A stretch of 64,000 bases of DNA from Planococcus sp. ISL-110 (GTDB lineage: Bacteria > Bacillota > Bacilli > Bacillales_A > Planococcaceae), in the NCBI RefSeq assembly GCF_018613575.1, contig NZ_JAGGPX010000018.1, positions 78,386 to 142,385 on the forward strand. Direction: 5' to 3'. Positions 7,974 to 16,553 of this stretch are shown here, piece after piece. How positions within the stretch are numbered: the first letter of the stretch is position 1; each line of letters begins with the position of its first letter. Under the pieces are notes generated by a model that ran no database searches, was not told where the DNA came from, and was given only the letters and a program-made list of their open reading frames with translations. The position numbers and the translations under genes were made by a program.

Positions 7974-9842
7974 ATGGCTTTTATCCGTACCAATATCGAA
8001 TTGATTGCTGCCATTGCATCAGGCATTTTAATCCTTGTTGCCTATTATTTGGAAACACAGGAACTCAGCCCGTATTACGTTGCTGCTTATCTGCTGGCAT
8101 TCGGCATCGGCGGCTACGCTAAAGCGAAATACGGCATCAAGAAAAGCATTGAAAACAAAGACCTTAATGTGGAAATTTTAATGATTTTGGCCGCTGTCGG
8201 CGCATCCATTATCGGCTATTGGACAGAAGGCGCGATTTTGATCTTCATCTTTTCGCTGAGCGGCGCACTTGAAACGTATACGATGAACAAAAGCCGCAAG
8301 GAAATTTCCGCGTTGATGGACCTGCAGCCGGAAGAAGCGTGGCTGTTGAAAGACGGCAAAACGGAACGGGTGTCGGTAAAGGAATTGAATACGGGCGACA
8401 TTGTCGCGGTCAAGCCGGGCGAGCGCATTCCGGTTGATGGCGAAATCCACACCGGACAGACCGCGGTCGACGAATCCGCCATCAACGGTGAATCGATTCC
8501 GGCTTCGAAATACGAACAGGACACCCTGTTTGCTGGCACCGTCAACTTGACCGGCGCCATCACGATGGTGATGACGAAGCCGAGCTCCGAAACGCTGTTC
8601 CAAAAAATCATTGAACTGGTCCAGTCTGCTGAAAGCGAGAAATCCCCTTCCCAGCAATTTATCGAGCGCTTTGAAGGATCGTATGTAAAAGTGGTGCTCG
8701 TGGTTTTCGTGCTGATGCTGTTCCTGCCTCATTATTTACTCGGATGGGATTGGATTACTACGTTCTACCGGGCGATGGTGCTGCTGACCGTGGCATCCCC
8801 CTGCGCTGTCGTCGCTTCCATCACACCGGCTACATTGGCAGCGATTTCAAATGGCGCGAAAAGCGGCATCATTTTCAAAGGGGGCATACACCTTGAGAAT
8901 TTAAGCCAAGTAAAGGCGATCGCATTCGACAAAACGGGTACGCTGACACGCGGCAAGCCGGAAGTCACGGATTTTGTCATCCGTAAAGGAACAGCCCGCG
9001 AAGAAATCATGGCGAAAGTCGCCGGCATTGAATCGCAATCGAACCACCCGCTCGCAAAAGGGATTACGGATTATATTATCCAGCAAGGGGTTGAACCGCT
9101 TCACAATGTCCAAGTCGAAGACGTACCTGGGTTTGGGCTGAAGGCGTTCATCGAAGGAGAAGAATTGCTGGTCGGCAAACCGGGATTCGTCGGCGCAAGC
9201 GACGCCGAAGCTTTTGAAGGAGGCCTATTAGAAAAGCTGGCTAATCAGGGCAAGACCGTCACATTCGTGAGCGACAGCGAAGGCATTGTTGCCGCGATGG
9301 CGTTGAAGGATACGGTGCGTGAAATCGTTAAAACCACCATCCGCGACCTGAAAAATAACGGCATCCATTGCTTGATGCTGACGGGCGATAACGAAACAAC
9401 TGCAAAAGTGATTGCCAGTGAAACCGGCGTCGACGATTATATCGCAGAATGCCTGCCAGGCGATAAAGTCACCCACATCAAAAACATGCTGGACAAGTAC
9501 GGCAAAGTGGCCATGGTCGGAGACGGCATCAATGATGCTCCGGCACTTGCGACTTCCACAGTCGGCATCGCCATGGGAGAAGGCACGGATGTAGCCCTCG
9601 AAACAGCAGACATCATCTTGATGAAAAGTGATTTATCGCGCATCGCCTACTCGATCCGCCTGGCAAAGAAAATGCAGCGCATTATCAAACAGAACATCTA
9701 TTTTTCCATCAGCGTCATTATCGTCCTGATCATCTCGAATTTCTTTCAGGCCATTACGCTGCCGCTCGGCGTGCTCGGCCATGAAGGCAGCACCATCCTG
9801 GTCATCTTGAATGGCTTGCGGATGTTGAACCGGAATGTCTGA
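7974..9842 (+). CDS. P1B-4-type metal-exporting ATPase (PfeT/CoaT-like)
   Basis: A 622-residue heavy-metal P-type ATPase without an N-terminal HMA domain. Actuator motif NGES is at 171-174, ion-pathway motif SPC at 275-277, phosphorylated DKTGTLT at Asp319 and GDGINDAP at 516-523. GHEGST lies in the last membrane segment. SPC plus HEGxT marks subgroup P1B-4, whose members export Fe(II), Co(II) or sometimes Zn(II); Bacillus subtilis PfeT is an Fe(II) exporter of this size. ATG 7974 with AGGAGG 8 bases upstream is the start; a longer frame from 7944 has no ribosome site. Monocistronic. Confidence 0.88.
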   Translation: MAFIRTNIELIAAIASGILILVAYYLETQELSPYYVAAYLLAFGIGGYAKAKYGIKKSIENKDLNVEILMILAAVGASIIGYWTEGAILIFIFSLSGALETYTMNKSRKEISALMDLQPEEAWLLKDGKTERVSVKELNTGDIVAVKPGERIPVDGEIHTGQTAVDESAINGESIPASKYEQDTLFAGTVNLTGAITMVMTKPSSETLFQKIIELVQSAESEKSPSQQFIERFEGSYVKVVLVVFVLMLFLPHYLLGWDWITTFYRAMVLLTVASPCAVVASITPATLAAISNGAKSGIIFKGGIHLENLSQVKAIAFDKTGTLTRGKPEVTDFVIRKGTAREEIMAKVAGIESQSNHPLAKGITDYIIQQGVEPLHNVQVEDVPGFGLKAFIEGEELLVGKPGFVGASDAEAFEGGLLEKLANQGKTVTFVSDSEGIVAAMALKDTVREIVKTTIRDLKNNGIHCLMLTGDNETTAKVIASETGVDDYIAECLPGDKVTHIKNMLDKYGKVAMVGDGINDAPALATSTVGIAMGEGTDVALETADIILMKSDLSRIAYSIRLAKKMQRIIKQNIYFSISVIIVLIISNFFQAITLPLGVLGHEGSTILVILNGLRMLNRNV

Positions 9843-10039
9843 ACATATGAAAAACCCGCGAAAATTTTCAGGTTTCGCGAGCTTCAGACTGTAAACAAGC
9901 TCATTTCAATTGGGTTTTTCTGCAGTCTTTTCATTAAGGTTTCATGAAAAATGTGCAAGTTCACTTCAATCAGTTGGGAGTAGAATCTTAAATTGTCCGA
10001 CTGAAGGGAGGAAAATCCAAATAGAGGAGGAAATACAAT

Positions 10040-10480
10040 ATGTCAAATAAGGTGATTTTCCAAGTAACAGGTGTATCAAACAAAATGAAATCAGAACTGA
10101 AGGTGGGTAATCATCAACTTATAATCGATGAACCACCAAATATGGGAGGGACCGATCAAGGACCTGATCCCCTTTTAACTCTTCTGGCTTCGTTGGTTGG
10201 TTGTGAAAACGTGATTGCAAACCTTGTCGCAAAAGAGCTTAAATTTGATCTGCGAGGAATCGAGTTTGATGTAAAGGGGGAATTGGATCCTCGTGGTCTT
10301 ATGGGCAAAGCTGATATTCAGCCATATTTTAATCAAGTCTTCTTTCACGCAAAAGTAAAAACAGATGAAACAGATGAGCGCATCCAAGAACTAAAAGAAA
10401 AGACGGATGCACGTTGTCCTGTTTACGCCACATTTAAAGCAGCGGGAATACCAATCGATGCGAAGTGGGAAAAAGCATAA
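10040..10480 (+). CDS. OsmC-family peroxide reductase
   Basis: A 146-residue OsmC/Ohr-superfamily protein. The peroxidatic cysteine is in LVGCENV (Cys55) and the resolving cysteine in ARCPVYATF (Cys126), the usual two-cysteine pair. Members reduce organic hydroperoxides or act on sulfur species; this one is closer to the YhfA/OsmC group than to OhrA by its N-terminus (judgement by eye). GAGGAGG precedes ATG 10040, and a strong terminator follows at 10485. Confidence 0.87.
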   Translation: MSNKVIFQVTGVSNKMKSELKVGNHQLIIDEPPNMGGTDQGPDPLLTLLASLVGCENVIANLVAKELKFDLRGIEFDVKGELDPRGLMGKADIQPYFNQVFFHAKVKTDETDERIQELKEKTDARCPVYATFKAAGIPIDAKWEKA

Positions 10481-10484
10481 CGAA

Positions 10485-10523
10485 CATCAAAAAGAAGCTG
10501 ACAGAATCAGCTTCTTTTTGATG
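10485..10523 (+). terminator. Strong intrinsic terminator after osmC-like gene
   Basis: A perfect 17-base stem (10485-10501 with 10507-10523), five-base loop, with A and T runs inside the stem. It could work in both directions. Confidence 0.85.
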
Positions 10524-10603
10524 TAGCCTAAAGGTTAAAATGACAGACGCAGTCTGAATGAATCCGACTAAATAGGTATAACAATGAAGAGTAGTATTTT
10601 TAA

Positions 10604-10631
10604 GGTTTACATATGACCGCTTATCGGAAGC
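10604..10631. other. dif-like (XerC/XerD) site 1
   Basis: Arm GGTTTACATAT, six-base spacer GACCGC, arm TTATCGGAAGC. The arms resemble Firmicutes dif (reverse complement of the TTATGTAAACT and ACTTCC arms). With the site at 11260 it brackets one small gene. Confidence 0.65.
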
Positions 10632-10643
10632 TGCTGGTATTGC

Positions 10644-10688
10644 AAAGGAGAAAAGAAGGCCGTACGCAGCCTTCTTTTCTCCTTTTTT
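10644..10688 (+). terminator. Intrinsic terminator
   Basis: A 14-17 base stem (AAAGGAGAAAAGAAGGC with its complement at 10669-10687), eight-base loop and T tail, just inside the module that starts at the dif-like site. Confidence 0.75.
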
Positions 10689-10771
10689 CGTTGTTGTGTA
10701 GTTACCTAATCCTTGATTGACTATAATTAGGAAAAAGGTATTGAATTCAATACAAGGAGTTGAATAACCCA

Positions 10772-11248
10772 ATGTATCAAAAAGTAACTGTTGATAATGT
10801 AGAAGAAATTGATAAGAATTTATGTTTCTCTCTTATTAATTTCGATACGGCATACTACTGTGATTTTGATGATAGAGTTAACGTTAGAGCATTATTAAAT
10901 GAGATAAAATGCGATAATCTAGTGATTGGAATAGAAACATATAATTTTTTTCTGGAAAATCTAAATTCAGTTATTGCTAATTCTCAGTACAGGATTAGAA
11001 AAATCAATAGCAGATTGTCGTATATTGAGATTTATTTGAAGAAAGAAGAGGCTGTCGAAAATCAACCCTTGCTAGATTTTTTAATGATGATTGCGGAAAC
11101 CAACGATTTTGTCTTTATTGGAATAGATCCACGTGTAGGGATAGAGCTATACGATATTAAGAACCGAAAATTACAAGTAGATACAAAACGGGTAGATACC
11201 TTTATAGTTTTTAATTACGATGCAGATAGTTTAATCATATTTGAATAA
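10772..11248 (+). CDS. Unknown protein, 158 aa, single-gene module
   Basis: I do not recognise this family. The protein is soluble, acidic, without signal peptide or clear motif, and predicted to be mixed alpha/beta. AAGGAG at 10754 is 12 bases from ATG 10772; an in-frame TTG at 10760 directly follows the ribosome site and is less likely. The gene sits alone between dif-like sites at 10604 and 11260, the arrangement expected of a mobile Xer-dependent module. Low GC compared with neighbouring cargo points to separate acquisition. Confidence 0.6.
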   Translation: MYQKVTVDNVEEIDKNLCFSLINFDTAYYCDFDDRVNVRALLNEIKCDNLVIGIETYNFFLENLNSVIANSQYRIRKINSRLSYIEIYLKKEEAVENQPLLDFLMMIAETNDFVFIGIDPRVGIELYDIKNRKLQVDTKRVDTFIVFNYDADSLIIFE

Positions 11249-11259
11249 GTCCTTTTTTG

Positions 11260-11288
11260 AGTTTACATATTGCCGGATTATCGGAAGC
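11260..11288. other. dif-like (XerC/XerD) site 2
   Basis: Arm AGTTTACATAT, spacer TGCCGGA (seven bases, one more than the other copies), arm TTATCGGAAGC. Same orientation as site 1. Confidence 0.6.
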
Positions 11289-11427
11289 AGAACCACCTAT
11301 TAATGAAACTGAATGATTCACTAAAGCTCAAAAAGAAGAAGTAACTCCGGTCTTTTCGATAATTAATTAAAAATCATAGCTTTCATGGTTTCGACAAAAA
11401 CGCCCAACCAGTTAGCTGGTTAGGCGT

Positions 11428-12378
11428 TTATATTTTGATGACATTTGGTAAAAAGTCACTGTCGATAATTTTTTTCAAGCTATCGATGGTTTCTTCATAA
11501 GACACGTCTTCTGCCAGGAATGTTTTTGTATTGCGGTTATAGTCCTGCTTATAGAAATCGGTACGAATGATTTCGTTCAATGTCTTTTTTAGTTCATAGC
11601 CAGGCTGACAGGAAGCCGTGTCCCGACCATCCCTTCGAATCTCAATCACTTCAGGAATTAGCATTTTCAATCCTTCTGCATCGACGAACCCACTTCTCTC
11701 GATCATATGAAGATCATATAGGTGCCTCGAATACCGAGTGCTTTCTTTTTTTTCGAAATAATCACAGATGGCAAAGATTTTATCGAGAAACGTCCGATCA
11801 ATTGTCTGCACATTCGCCGCAAAAGGTCTCATCCCGTATTTATCCATAAACCGTTCTTTTTCTGCTTCGTCCCCCTCTGCCGTTATGACAAACTTCGTGA
11901 TGTAATTACTTACCCCAAGCTGTTCGAATGGAAATGGCTTATAAGCGACATTCGTTTCCACAAGGATATGAGGGGACATCTCGCTGTCACCTTCAAATGC
12001 TTTTCGATAGCCAATTTCATACTCATTGAATTCTCGGCCTGATCGGATCTGGTCCGGATTAAGCAATGAAAAGCCGAGGTCCTCAATCACAGATTCGATC
12101 GCCGCTTTCAGCTTCTTTTTTTCGCTTCTCGGCAGCTTATTGCTTTCTCCAAGCGGAACGCTGAGATCCAAGTCTTCTGAAAAACGCTTGATGACATCGT
12201 AGCATTTAGAGAGGGAAGTCCCGCCCTTAAATACAATGTCAGGGAAGCTGGAGACCAGTTGCTTCAGAAGCAACGATACGTAATAATCCTTTTCGACCTG
12301 GAAATTCTGCAGCCCATACGCTGCAGCTGCCGACCGGATCAACTCATTGAACAACTCGTTCTCTTCGTGCAATCGCAT
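11428..12378 (-). CDS. AbiEii-type nucleotidyltransferase toxin, 316 aa
   Basis: An AbiEii/AbiGii toxin. The nucleotidyltransferase core has KGGTSLSKCY at 51-60 and RFSEDLDL at 65-72, giving the GG-T and D-x-D catalytic elements. By family, it transfers nucleotides to tRNA and halts growth when the antitoxin fails. It overlaps the end of the upstream antitoxin gene by 35 bp, so the two are translationally coupled. The pair lies between dif-like sites 11260 and 14528, a typical place for a stabilising toxin-antitoxin module. Confidence 0.88.
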   Translation of the reverse strand: MRLHEENELFNELIRSAAAAYGLQNFQVEKDYYVSLLLKQLVSSFPDIVFKGGTSLSKCYDVIKRFSEDLDLSVPLGESNKLPRSEKKKLKAAIESVIEDLGFSLLNPDQIRSGREFNEYEIGYRKAFEGDSEMSPHILVETNVAYKPFPFEQLGVSNYITKFVITAEGDEAEKERFMDKYGMRPFAANVQTIDRTFLDKIFAICDYFEKKESTRYSRHLYDLHMIERSGFVDAEGLKMLIPEVIEIRRDGRDTASCQPGYELKKTLNEIIRTDFYKQDYNRNTKTFLAEDVSYEETIDSLKKIIDSDFLPNVIKI

Positions 12379-12994
12379 CTAATAACCCCAATTCATAAAC
12401 TTTCAGTTTCGTTTTCATCGGATACACATCGAGATATTCCTTCACTTCCCGTTCATTCAATGACACGCCCTCTAGATAGGACAGGATTTTCTCTTTCGCC
12501 ACTTCGAGCGGTTTTTCACTGTACTGCTCATAATTGTTCAATAGATCGAGCACTTGAAGAAGCTTGTAGTTGGATCTATTGACGTTTACTCTCGCTTTTC
12601 GGATGATGAACCGTTTTTTGTAGACGTTCACTTCCCGCTTAGCAGCGGAAGCATTATTTGTCACGATGGTCGCAACCGCTGCTGTTTGGGAAGTCAGGCC
12701 CAAAGCATTGGCGAAATTGGTGCCTGAGTTGTAACCGATGATACGATCCCGGTCCTCCAAGAATTTCTTTCGAACAACCTGATCTGTATCTAGCACAGCA
12801 GAGCCAAACATCGGTTTCTTTTTTGGAATGAAATAGATGCCGTTCTGGACTTTCGCAAGCAGCCCTTTGTCAGAAAGGCGCTTGATATACTGCCTGAGTG
12901 TACTTGGATTCAGCTTGAGCTCCTCTTTCAGTTGCTCCGTGAGAATGGGTTCATCGTATCCGTATGCATCTAATAGATATTGGTAGAGTTCCAT
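12344..12994 (-). CDS. AbiEi-like antitoxin (DUF6088-type), 216 aa
   Basis: The N-terminal winged helix (ILTEQLKEEL ... NPSTLRQYIKRLSDKGLL ... NGIYFIPKK) is followed by a larger domain, the layout of AbiEi-family antitoxins that repress their own operon. It overlaps the toxin gene by 35 bp and is read first. A 7-base inverted repeat spaced by 27 bases just upstream (13017-13057) is the probable binding site. Family assignment is by domain order and partner rather than a full match. Confidence 0.8.
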   Translation of the reverse strand: MELYQYLLDAYGYDEPILTEQLKEELKLNPSTLRQYIKRLSDKGLLAKVQNGIYFIPKKKPMFGSAVLDTDQVVRKKFLEDRDRIIGYNSGTNFANALGLTSQTAAVATIVTNNASAAKREVNVYKKRFIIRKARVNVNRSNYKLLQVLDLLNNYEQYSEKPLEVAKEKILSYLEGVSLNEREVKEYLDVYPMKTKLKVYELGLLDAIARRERVVQ

Positions 12995-13016
12995 CGGTGC
13001 TCACCTCTTTCCTATA

Positions 13017-13057
13017 TTGTAACATATTTATAATATAAATTTCAAAAAACGTTACAA
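13017..13057. promoter_or_regulatory. Probable operator of the AbiE pair
   Basis: TTGTAAC at 13017-13023 and GTTACAA at 13051-13057 flank an AT-rich core 23 bases upstream of the antitoxin start. AbiEi proteins bind inverted repeats in this position. Confidence 0.5.
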
Positions 13058-13169
13058 TCGATATTGCTGAAACTAAAAGATGAATTTCTCTTTTTTAAAG
13101 TGATAAGGTAGCGCGTTAATAAAATAGAGGGGAAGAAATATGTCCGATTAGAACTGCATCTTTTCCTGA

Positions 13170-13201
13170 AAAGTTCGTAAAAGTGTACTTTTACGAACGC
13201 T
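13170..13201. repeat. res-like palindrome, copy 3
   Basis: Left arm AAAGTTCGTAAAAGT, centre GT at 13185-13186, right arm ACTTTTACGAACGCT. It differs from the crossover site at 2589-2620 at two or three left-arm positions only. Confidence 0.75.
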
Positions 13202-13312
13202 TTTTTATTCGATTTAGGCTAATGGAGAGGAATTAATAAAAATGTATGGATTTGTATAGGAAAGGGTAAGCATAAGTGAAACTAGATTTTAGTATTGACT
13301 GGAGGAATTTCT

Positions 13313-13514
13313 ATGACTTACGAATTGCCTCTTAATAAAGTTCCTGAAATTCTTGAATTGCTTTGGTTTAAAAATAATTCTTTGATAAAAACCGAATTAT
13401 TCCTAGAAACTATGAGGGGGACAAAAAGATGTTGAACTTCTAGAAATAGATATTGGCCTGACTATTCAAGAAATCAACGATTTACAGGACATCTTAGTTC
13501 ATTCTGCTAATTGA
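13313..13514 (+). pseudogene. Small unknown gene broken by a one-base frameshift
   Basis: GGAGG seven bases before ATG 13313 begins a frame with LNKVPEILELLWFKNNSL that stops at 13433. The other frame continues ELLEIDIGLTIQEINDLQDI to a stop at 13512. Joining the two with one base removed in the G5 run near 13416-13420 gives a plausible 66-residue protein. Family not recognised. It may be a real mutation or a sequence error in the homopolymer. Confidence 0.45.
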
Positions 13515-13563
13515 ATTCTTGGGAATACAAGCTTATGCAGCATTACCGATATGTGATTAAAAT

Positions 13564-13686
13564 GAAAATCGGGTATTTGGTGCATCTTCAGAAACAATTT
13601 ATGCCGAAGGGTTTCAATACAACAAGCGAAATGAATACAAGAAAGCCGTTGTCGCCAGTTCACAACATTTAGGATATGGTTTTTAA
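13564..13686 (+). pseudogene. C-terminal fragment of an unknown protein
   Basis: An open stretch of 40 codons without start or ribosome site, reading ENRVFGASSETIYAEGF and ending SSQHLGYGF before TAA. It looks like the tail of a lost gene; I cannot name it. Confidence 0.3.
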
Positions 13687-13720
13687 TTTTTATTCACCTG
13701 TATAAATTATTTGGGTATTG

Positions 13721-13786
13721 TGTCGCTCCCTGGGAAGCGAAAGCTCTAAACTGCTAAAGAACAGGGAATTTAGGAGTGACATTTTT
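13721..13786 (+). terminator. Hairpin with T run upstream of the cupin gene
   Basis: TGTCGCTCC (13721-13729) pairs, with one G-T wobble, to GGAGTGACA (13773-13781), followed by five T. It probably ends transcription of the decayed segment; a leader attenuator for the cupin gene is a weaker possibility. Confidence 0.45.
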
Positions 13787-13821
13787 ATGGGAAACTATGG
13801 GGAGAATGAAAGGAGAACAAT

Positions 13822-14304
13822 ATGAGAACTGATAAAGGATTTAAAGTAAATGCAGGTGATGCCAGATTTGGAGAACACTTCAAAATGAAAGGTGTTACAC
13901 TGAATAAATTAGACATCAAAATCTCCGGGGCTGACACTGAAAATGATTTAGCGGTGTTTGAGCAAACCGGGCTTACTCCAAACGGAGGACCGCCTTTGCA
14001 CATTCATCCTTTTCAAGACGAATGGTTTTATGTAATTGAAGGAGAATATCTATTTCAAGTTGGTGATTACAAATATCAAATGAAATCGGGTGACACGATT
14101 TTCCTTCCAAGAAATGTGCAACATGCTTTTTTGCAGTTGACAGAAAAAGGAAAGATGTTAGTTTCTTATTTGCCAGCAGGAAAAATGGAATCATTTTTTA
14201 AGGAAACAGACAAGTGGACTTCTCCCCCGACAAAAGAAGAGATTACAAAAGTATTTGCAGACCATGATATGAAAGTTGTTGGAGCACCATTGAAAGCTGA
14301 CTAA
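13822..14304 (+). CDS. Cupin-domain protein (quercetinase-like), 160 aa
   Basis: A single cupin barrel with metal-site motif 1 PPLHIHPFQDEWFYVIEGE (two His and one Glu) and motif 2 containing FLPRNVQHAF (third His). This is the layout of small quercetin-2,3-dioxygenase-like cupins, whose substrates are usually unknown. GGAGAAC precedes ATG 13822. It is the only intact gene in the stretch between the AbiE pair and dif-like site 14528. Confidence 0.8.
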   Translation: MRTDKGFKVNAGDARFGEHFKMKGVTLNKLDIKISGADTENDLAVFEQTGLTPNGGPPLHIHPFQDEWFYVIEGEYLFQVGDYKYQMKSGDTIFLPRNVQHAFLQLTEKGKMLVSYLPAGKMESFFKETDKWTSPPTKEEITKVFADHDMKVVGAPLKAD

Positions 14305-14527
14305 CCAATGACTAAAATTAGTGCGAATCGTTTTATCGCTTTTGCAGTTCCTACTACTGTTCAATGCCAGACCAACAACATTTGAACAGCAACTTAAACT
14401 GCTACTATCCAAAAGTCTGATCAGCGGGGGGGTCTTGATATCCTGCGCCGCATCAACTATTATTGTGTCCTTCGCAATAATCCACCCTCACAGATTTGGA
14501 CAAAAAAATATAAATTTATATAATTTG

Positions 14528-14555
14528 AGTTAACATATCGTCCCTTATCAGAAGT
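14528..14555. other. dif-like (XerC/XerD) site 3
   Basis: Arm AGTTAACATAT, spacer CGTCCC, arm TTATCAGAAGT: 11-6-11 as in dif. Same orientation as sites 1 and 2. Confidence 0.65.
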
Positions 14556-14595
14556 TGTAGTCATCAAATTAGAGAATAACCTGGTTCAACAAAAT

Positions 14596-14649
14596 AAGAG
14601 TCCGGCAAAGCAAGCACTTTAGAAGTGCCGACATGACGGACTCTTTTTA
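14596..14649. terminator. Terminator, probably bidirectional
   Basis: AAGAGTCCG (14596-14604) pairs with CGGACTCTT (14637-14645), with an inner hairpin and a T run. It follows the RelE toxin gene on the minus strand. Confidence 0.7.
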
Positions 14650-14676
14650 GTCGGAGAAACCTGTTCTTCATTTCAA

Positions 14677-14967
14677 TTAGCTTAATCGCTCTTCAGCCAG
14701 TTTATAAATCTTTTCTTTATCGCGTTTCCCAGTGGCTACAATCTGAATCACTTGGATGGTCCCCTCGGCTTCTCTGAAAATAATCCGCAGGCCCATCTTC
14801 TTGTTTTTCAGCTTGTTGCATTGCGACAAATTACCATGAAGGGATTGACCGGCTTCCATACCTCTTAACTTGATCCGGTCCAGCGCTTTATTGACGAAAA
14901 TATTTTGGCTACCATCAAGCTGTTCATAATCTTCCTTTGAGTACTGTGTCCATTCAAGCAGATACAA
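14677..14967 (-). CDS. RelE/ParE-family toxin, 96 aa
   Basis: A small basic protein with the RelE/ParE fold pattern. It starts MYLLEWTQYSKEDYEQLDGS, has a mid segment LRIIFREAEGTIQVIQIVATGKRDKEKIYKLA, and fits the usual length. By family it cleaves mRNA at the ribosome or poisons gyrase; which one cannot be read here. It is separated by three bases from the upstream antitoxin gene, forming a standard type II pair. Confidence 0.82.
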   Translation of the reverse strand: MYLLEWTQYSKEDYEQLDGSQNIFVNKALDRIKLRGMEAGQSLHGNLSQCNKLKNKKMGLRIIFREAEGTIQVIQIVATGKRDKEKIYKLAEERLS

Positions 14968-14970
14968 CGG

Positions 14971-15291
14971 TTATTCCCACCCGTCTCCTTCATCAATGAC
15001 AGGGGATTCAGTAGCAATTGAACCGCGCACATCCACATCTGAGAAAGTAGAGACATTTTCTGTCCGGAGCCGTTTTTCAGCCATCAAATCAGCGAGCTGA
15101 TCGTACAGTTCTTCTATTTCTTTGTTTAAGGACTCGTATTGTTTTTGGGTAAGCATCACACCGGCGACCTTTTCACGGTTGAAGACATACACGCCAGCAG
15201 CTTCTTGATCGGCCTTCTGAAAAGCTTCCATCGGTGACCGTTTGACATTCGAAATTGAAGTTGTGGGGATATCCAGTATTCTCATCGCCAT
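14971..15291 (-). CDS. Phd/YefM-type antitoxin
   Basis: The N-terminal half (ILDIPTTSISNVKRSPMEAF ... YVFNREKVAGVMLTQKQYESL) matches the Phd/YefM DNA-binding fold; the acidic C-terminal tail (PVIDEGDGWE) would wrap the toxin. The start at 15291 is preferred over the ATG at 15297 because AAAGGAG is nine bases away from it and only three from the first. Tandem 11-base repeats upstream are the likely operator. Confidence 0.8.
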   Translation of the reverse strand: MAMRILDIPTTSISNVKRSPMEAFQKADQEAAGVYVFNREKVAGVMLTQKQYESLNKEIEELYDQLADLMAEKRLRTENVSTFSDVDVRGSIATESPVIDEGDGWE

Positions 15292-15325
15292 TTCCATCCA
15301 CTCCTTTAGGTTATATCCATTATAT

Positions 15326-15356
15326 ACTTTTTAAAAGACTTTTAAAAGACTTTTAA
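15326..15356. promoter_or_regulatory. Tandem operator repeats of the RelE/Phd pair
   Basis: TTTTAAAAGAC occurs twice in tandem, followed by TTTTAA, so each unit is itself near-palindromic (CTTTTAAAAG). The position directly upstream of the antitoxin gene suggests autorepression. Confidence 0.5.
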
Positions 15357-15402
15357 TTCATCTATTAAAACTAGATGCACTAAGTCCGTAAAACCTTTGA
15401 TA

Positions 15403-15434
15403 ATCGTTCGCAAAAGCGTACTTTTACGAACGGT
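15403..15434. repeat. res-like palindrome, copy 4, at the cydB truncation point
   Basis: Left arm ATCGTTCGCAAAAGC, centre GT at 15418-15419, right arm ACTTTTACGAACGGT. The truncated cydB reading frame becomes recognisable immediately to its right. Confidence 0.7.
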
Positions 15435-16330
15435 TTTATTTCCAGCAACGTTACCTGTCACCGGTATGGGAAGTGACGAACGTCTTTTTCGTCTTCTTCT
15501 TCGTCGGTATCATCGGGTTCTTCCCACAGACAGCATTCTATTACGGCACCACCTTGCTTGTGCCGGCAAGCATCGCGTTGATCCTGCTGTCGATCCGCGG
15601 CTCTTATTACGCGTTCGCGACGTACGGCACAAAAATCAACCACCGCGGCTATATTTTTATGTACGGCTTGTCCGGGCTCCTGCTGCCGGCATCGTTATCG
15701 CCGGTGCTGGCAATGTCAGAAGGCGGCTTTATCAAAATGGACGGCGAATCTCCTTACCTCGATTACCTGGCGCTGTTCACCAGCCCGTTGACTTGGAGTA
15801 TCGTTGTGCTGAGCTTGGCCGCAGTGCTTTACATCTCGGCGGTATTCCTGACTTGGTACGCGAGCAAAGCCGGCGACGCGAAAGCGACGCATTTGATGCG
15901 CAAATACGCATTGGTGTGGGCGGGCCCGACGATCATCACTGCAACCGGGATCATCTATGAACTGCGCAGCCACAATACGGAACATTACGAGCGCCTGCTC
16001 GATCTATGGTGGGTTTTCGGTTTGTCGTTCCTGCTGTTTCTCGGAACGGTCTACCTGCTTTGGAAACGCCATCATTACGGCTGGGCGTTCATCTTGCTGG
16101 CCGGCCAGTTCTTCACCACCTTTTTCGCTTACGGCGTTTCCCATTACCCGTATCTGCTTTATCCGTACTTGACGATCTACGACAGTTTCACCAATGAAGC
16201 GATGGCCATTTCGCTGATCATTGCATTCATCGCAGGGCTCGGCCTCTTGCTGCCTTCGCTGTACCTGTTGTTCCGATTGTTCTTGTTCGATAAAGATTAC
16301 GTCAAAGGGGAATCGGACTATCACGTATAA
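15435..16330 (+). pseudogene. cydB: 5'-truncated cytochrome bd oxidase subunit II
   Basis: The frame reads RYLSPVWEVTNVFFVFFFVG from about 15450, the conserved segment that normally lies 60 or more residues inside CydB, and then continues intact with seven or so membrane helices to the stop at 16330. About the first 50-60 residues and the whole of cydA are missing; left of 15434 lies a res-like palindrome and then unrelated DNA. A GTG at 15473 gives a 285-residue frame but no ribosome site is seen, so a functional oxidase subunit is unlikely. Relatives are the YthB-type CydB of Bacillus. Confidence 0.85.
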
Positions 16331-16344
16331 AGGAGGAAGCAGAG

Positions 16345-16449
16345 ATGCAGGATTTTCTAATATTTTATGCGCCATTTCTGGTGTTCATCCTCGCGATTGG
16401 AGTCGCTTTTTGGAGTGCGTTTATTGATTCACCTACGTCCAGAAAATAG
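16345..16449 (+). CDS. cydS: Cytochrome bd oxidase small subunit CydS, 34 aa
   Basis: A 34-residue single-helix membrane peptide (MQDFLIFYAPFLVFILAIG then VAFWSAFID). AGGAGG lies 9 bases upstream, 14 bases after the cydB stop. Its position and sequence fit CydS, the small subunit that caps subunit I in Bacillales bd oxidases. With cydA and the start of cydB missing it is probably a passenger of the broken operon. Confidence 0.75.
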   Translation: MQDFLIFYAPFLVFILAIGVAFWSAFIDSPTSRK

Positions 16450-16452
16450 ATA

Positions 16453-16480
16453 GTGGATCCCCCCTATAGTACAATGGGCA
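16453..16480. promoter_or_regulatory. C-tract motif upstream of cstB, possible CstR/CsoR-type operator
   Basis: GGATCCCCCCTATAGTAC occurs between cydS and cstB, and a related GAATCCCCCATATA lies upstream of the peroxiredoxin gene (21607-21620). CsoR-family regulators, including the persulfide sensor CstR, bind AT-flanked G/C tracts. No CstR gene is in the window, so this is tentative. Confidence 0.3.
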
Positions 16481-16553
16481 ATTTACCGTTACCTTTAAAC
16501 AGAAGTATTAAAATTCAAATAATAAAAAAATTAAAGAATGGGGAGAACATACT

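Noticed and set aside
8178..8732. 184-codon open frame on the minus strand
   Set aside because: Antisense shadow of the P1B ATPase; composition is typical of a reverse-strand artefact.
14310..14527. 70-codon frame after the cupin gene (14321-14533)
   Set aside because: No ribosome site, no motif, and it runs into the dif-like site; treated as non-coding.
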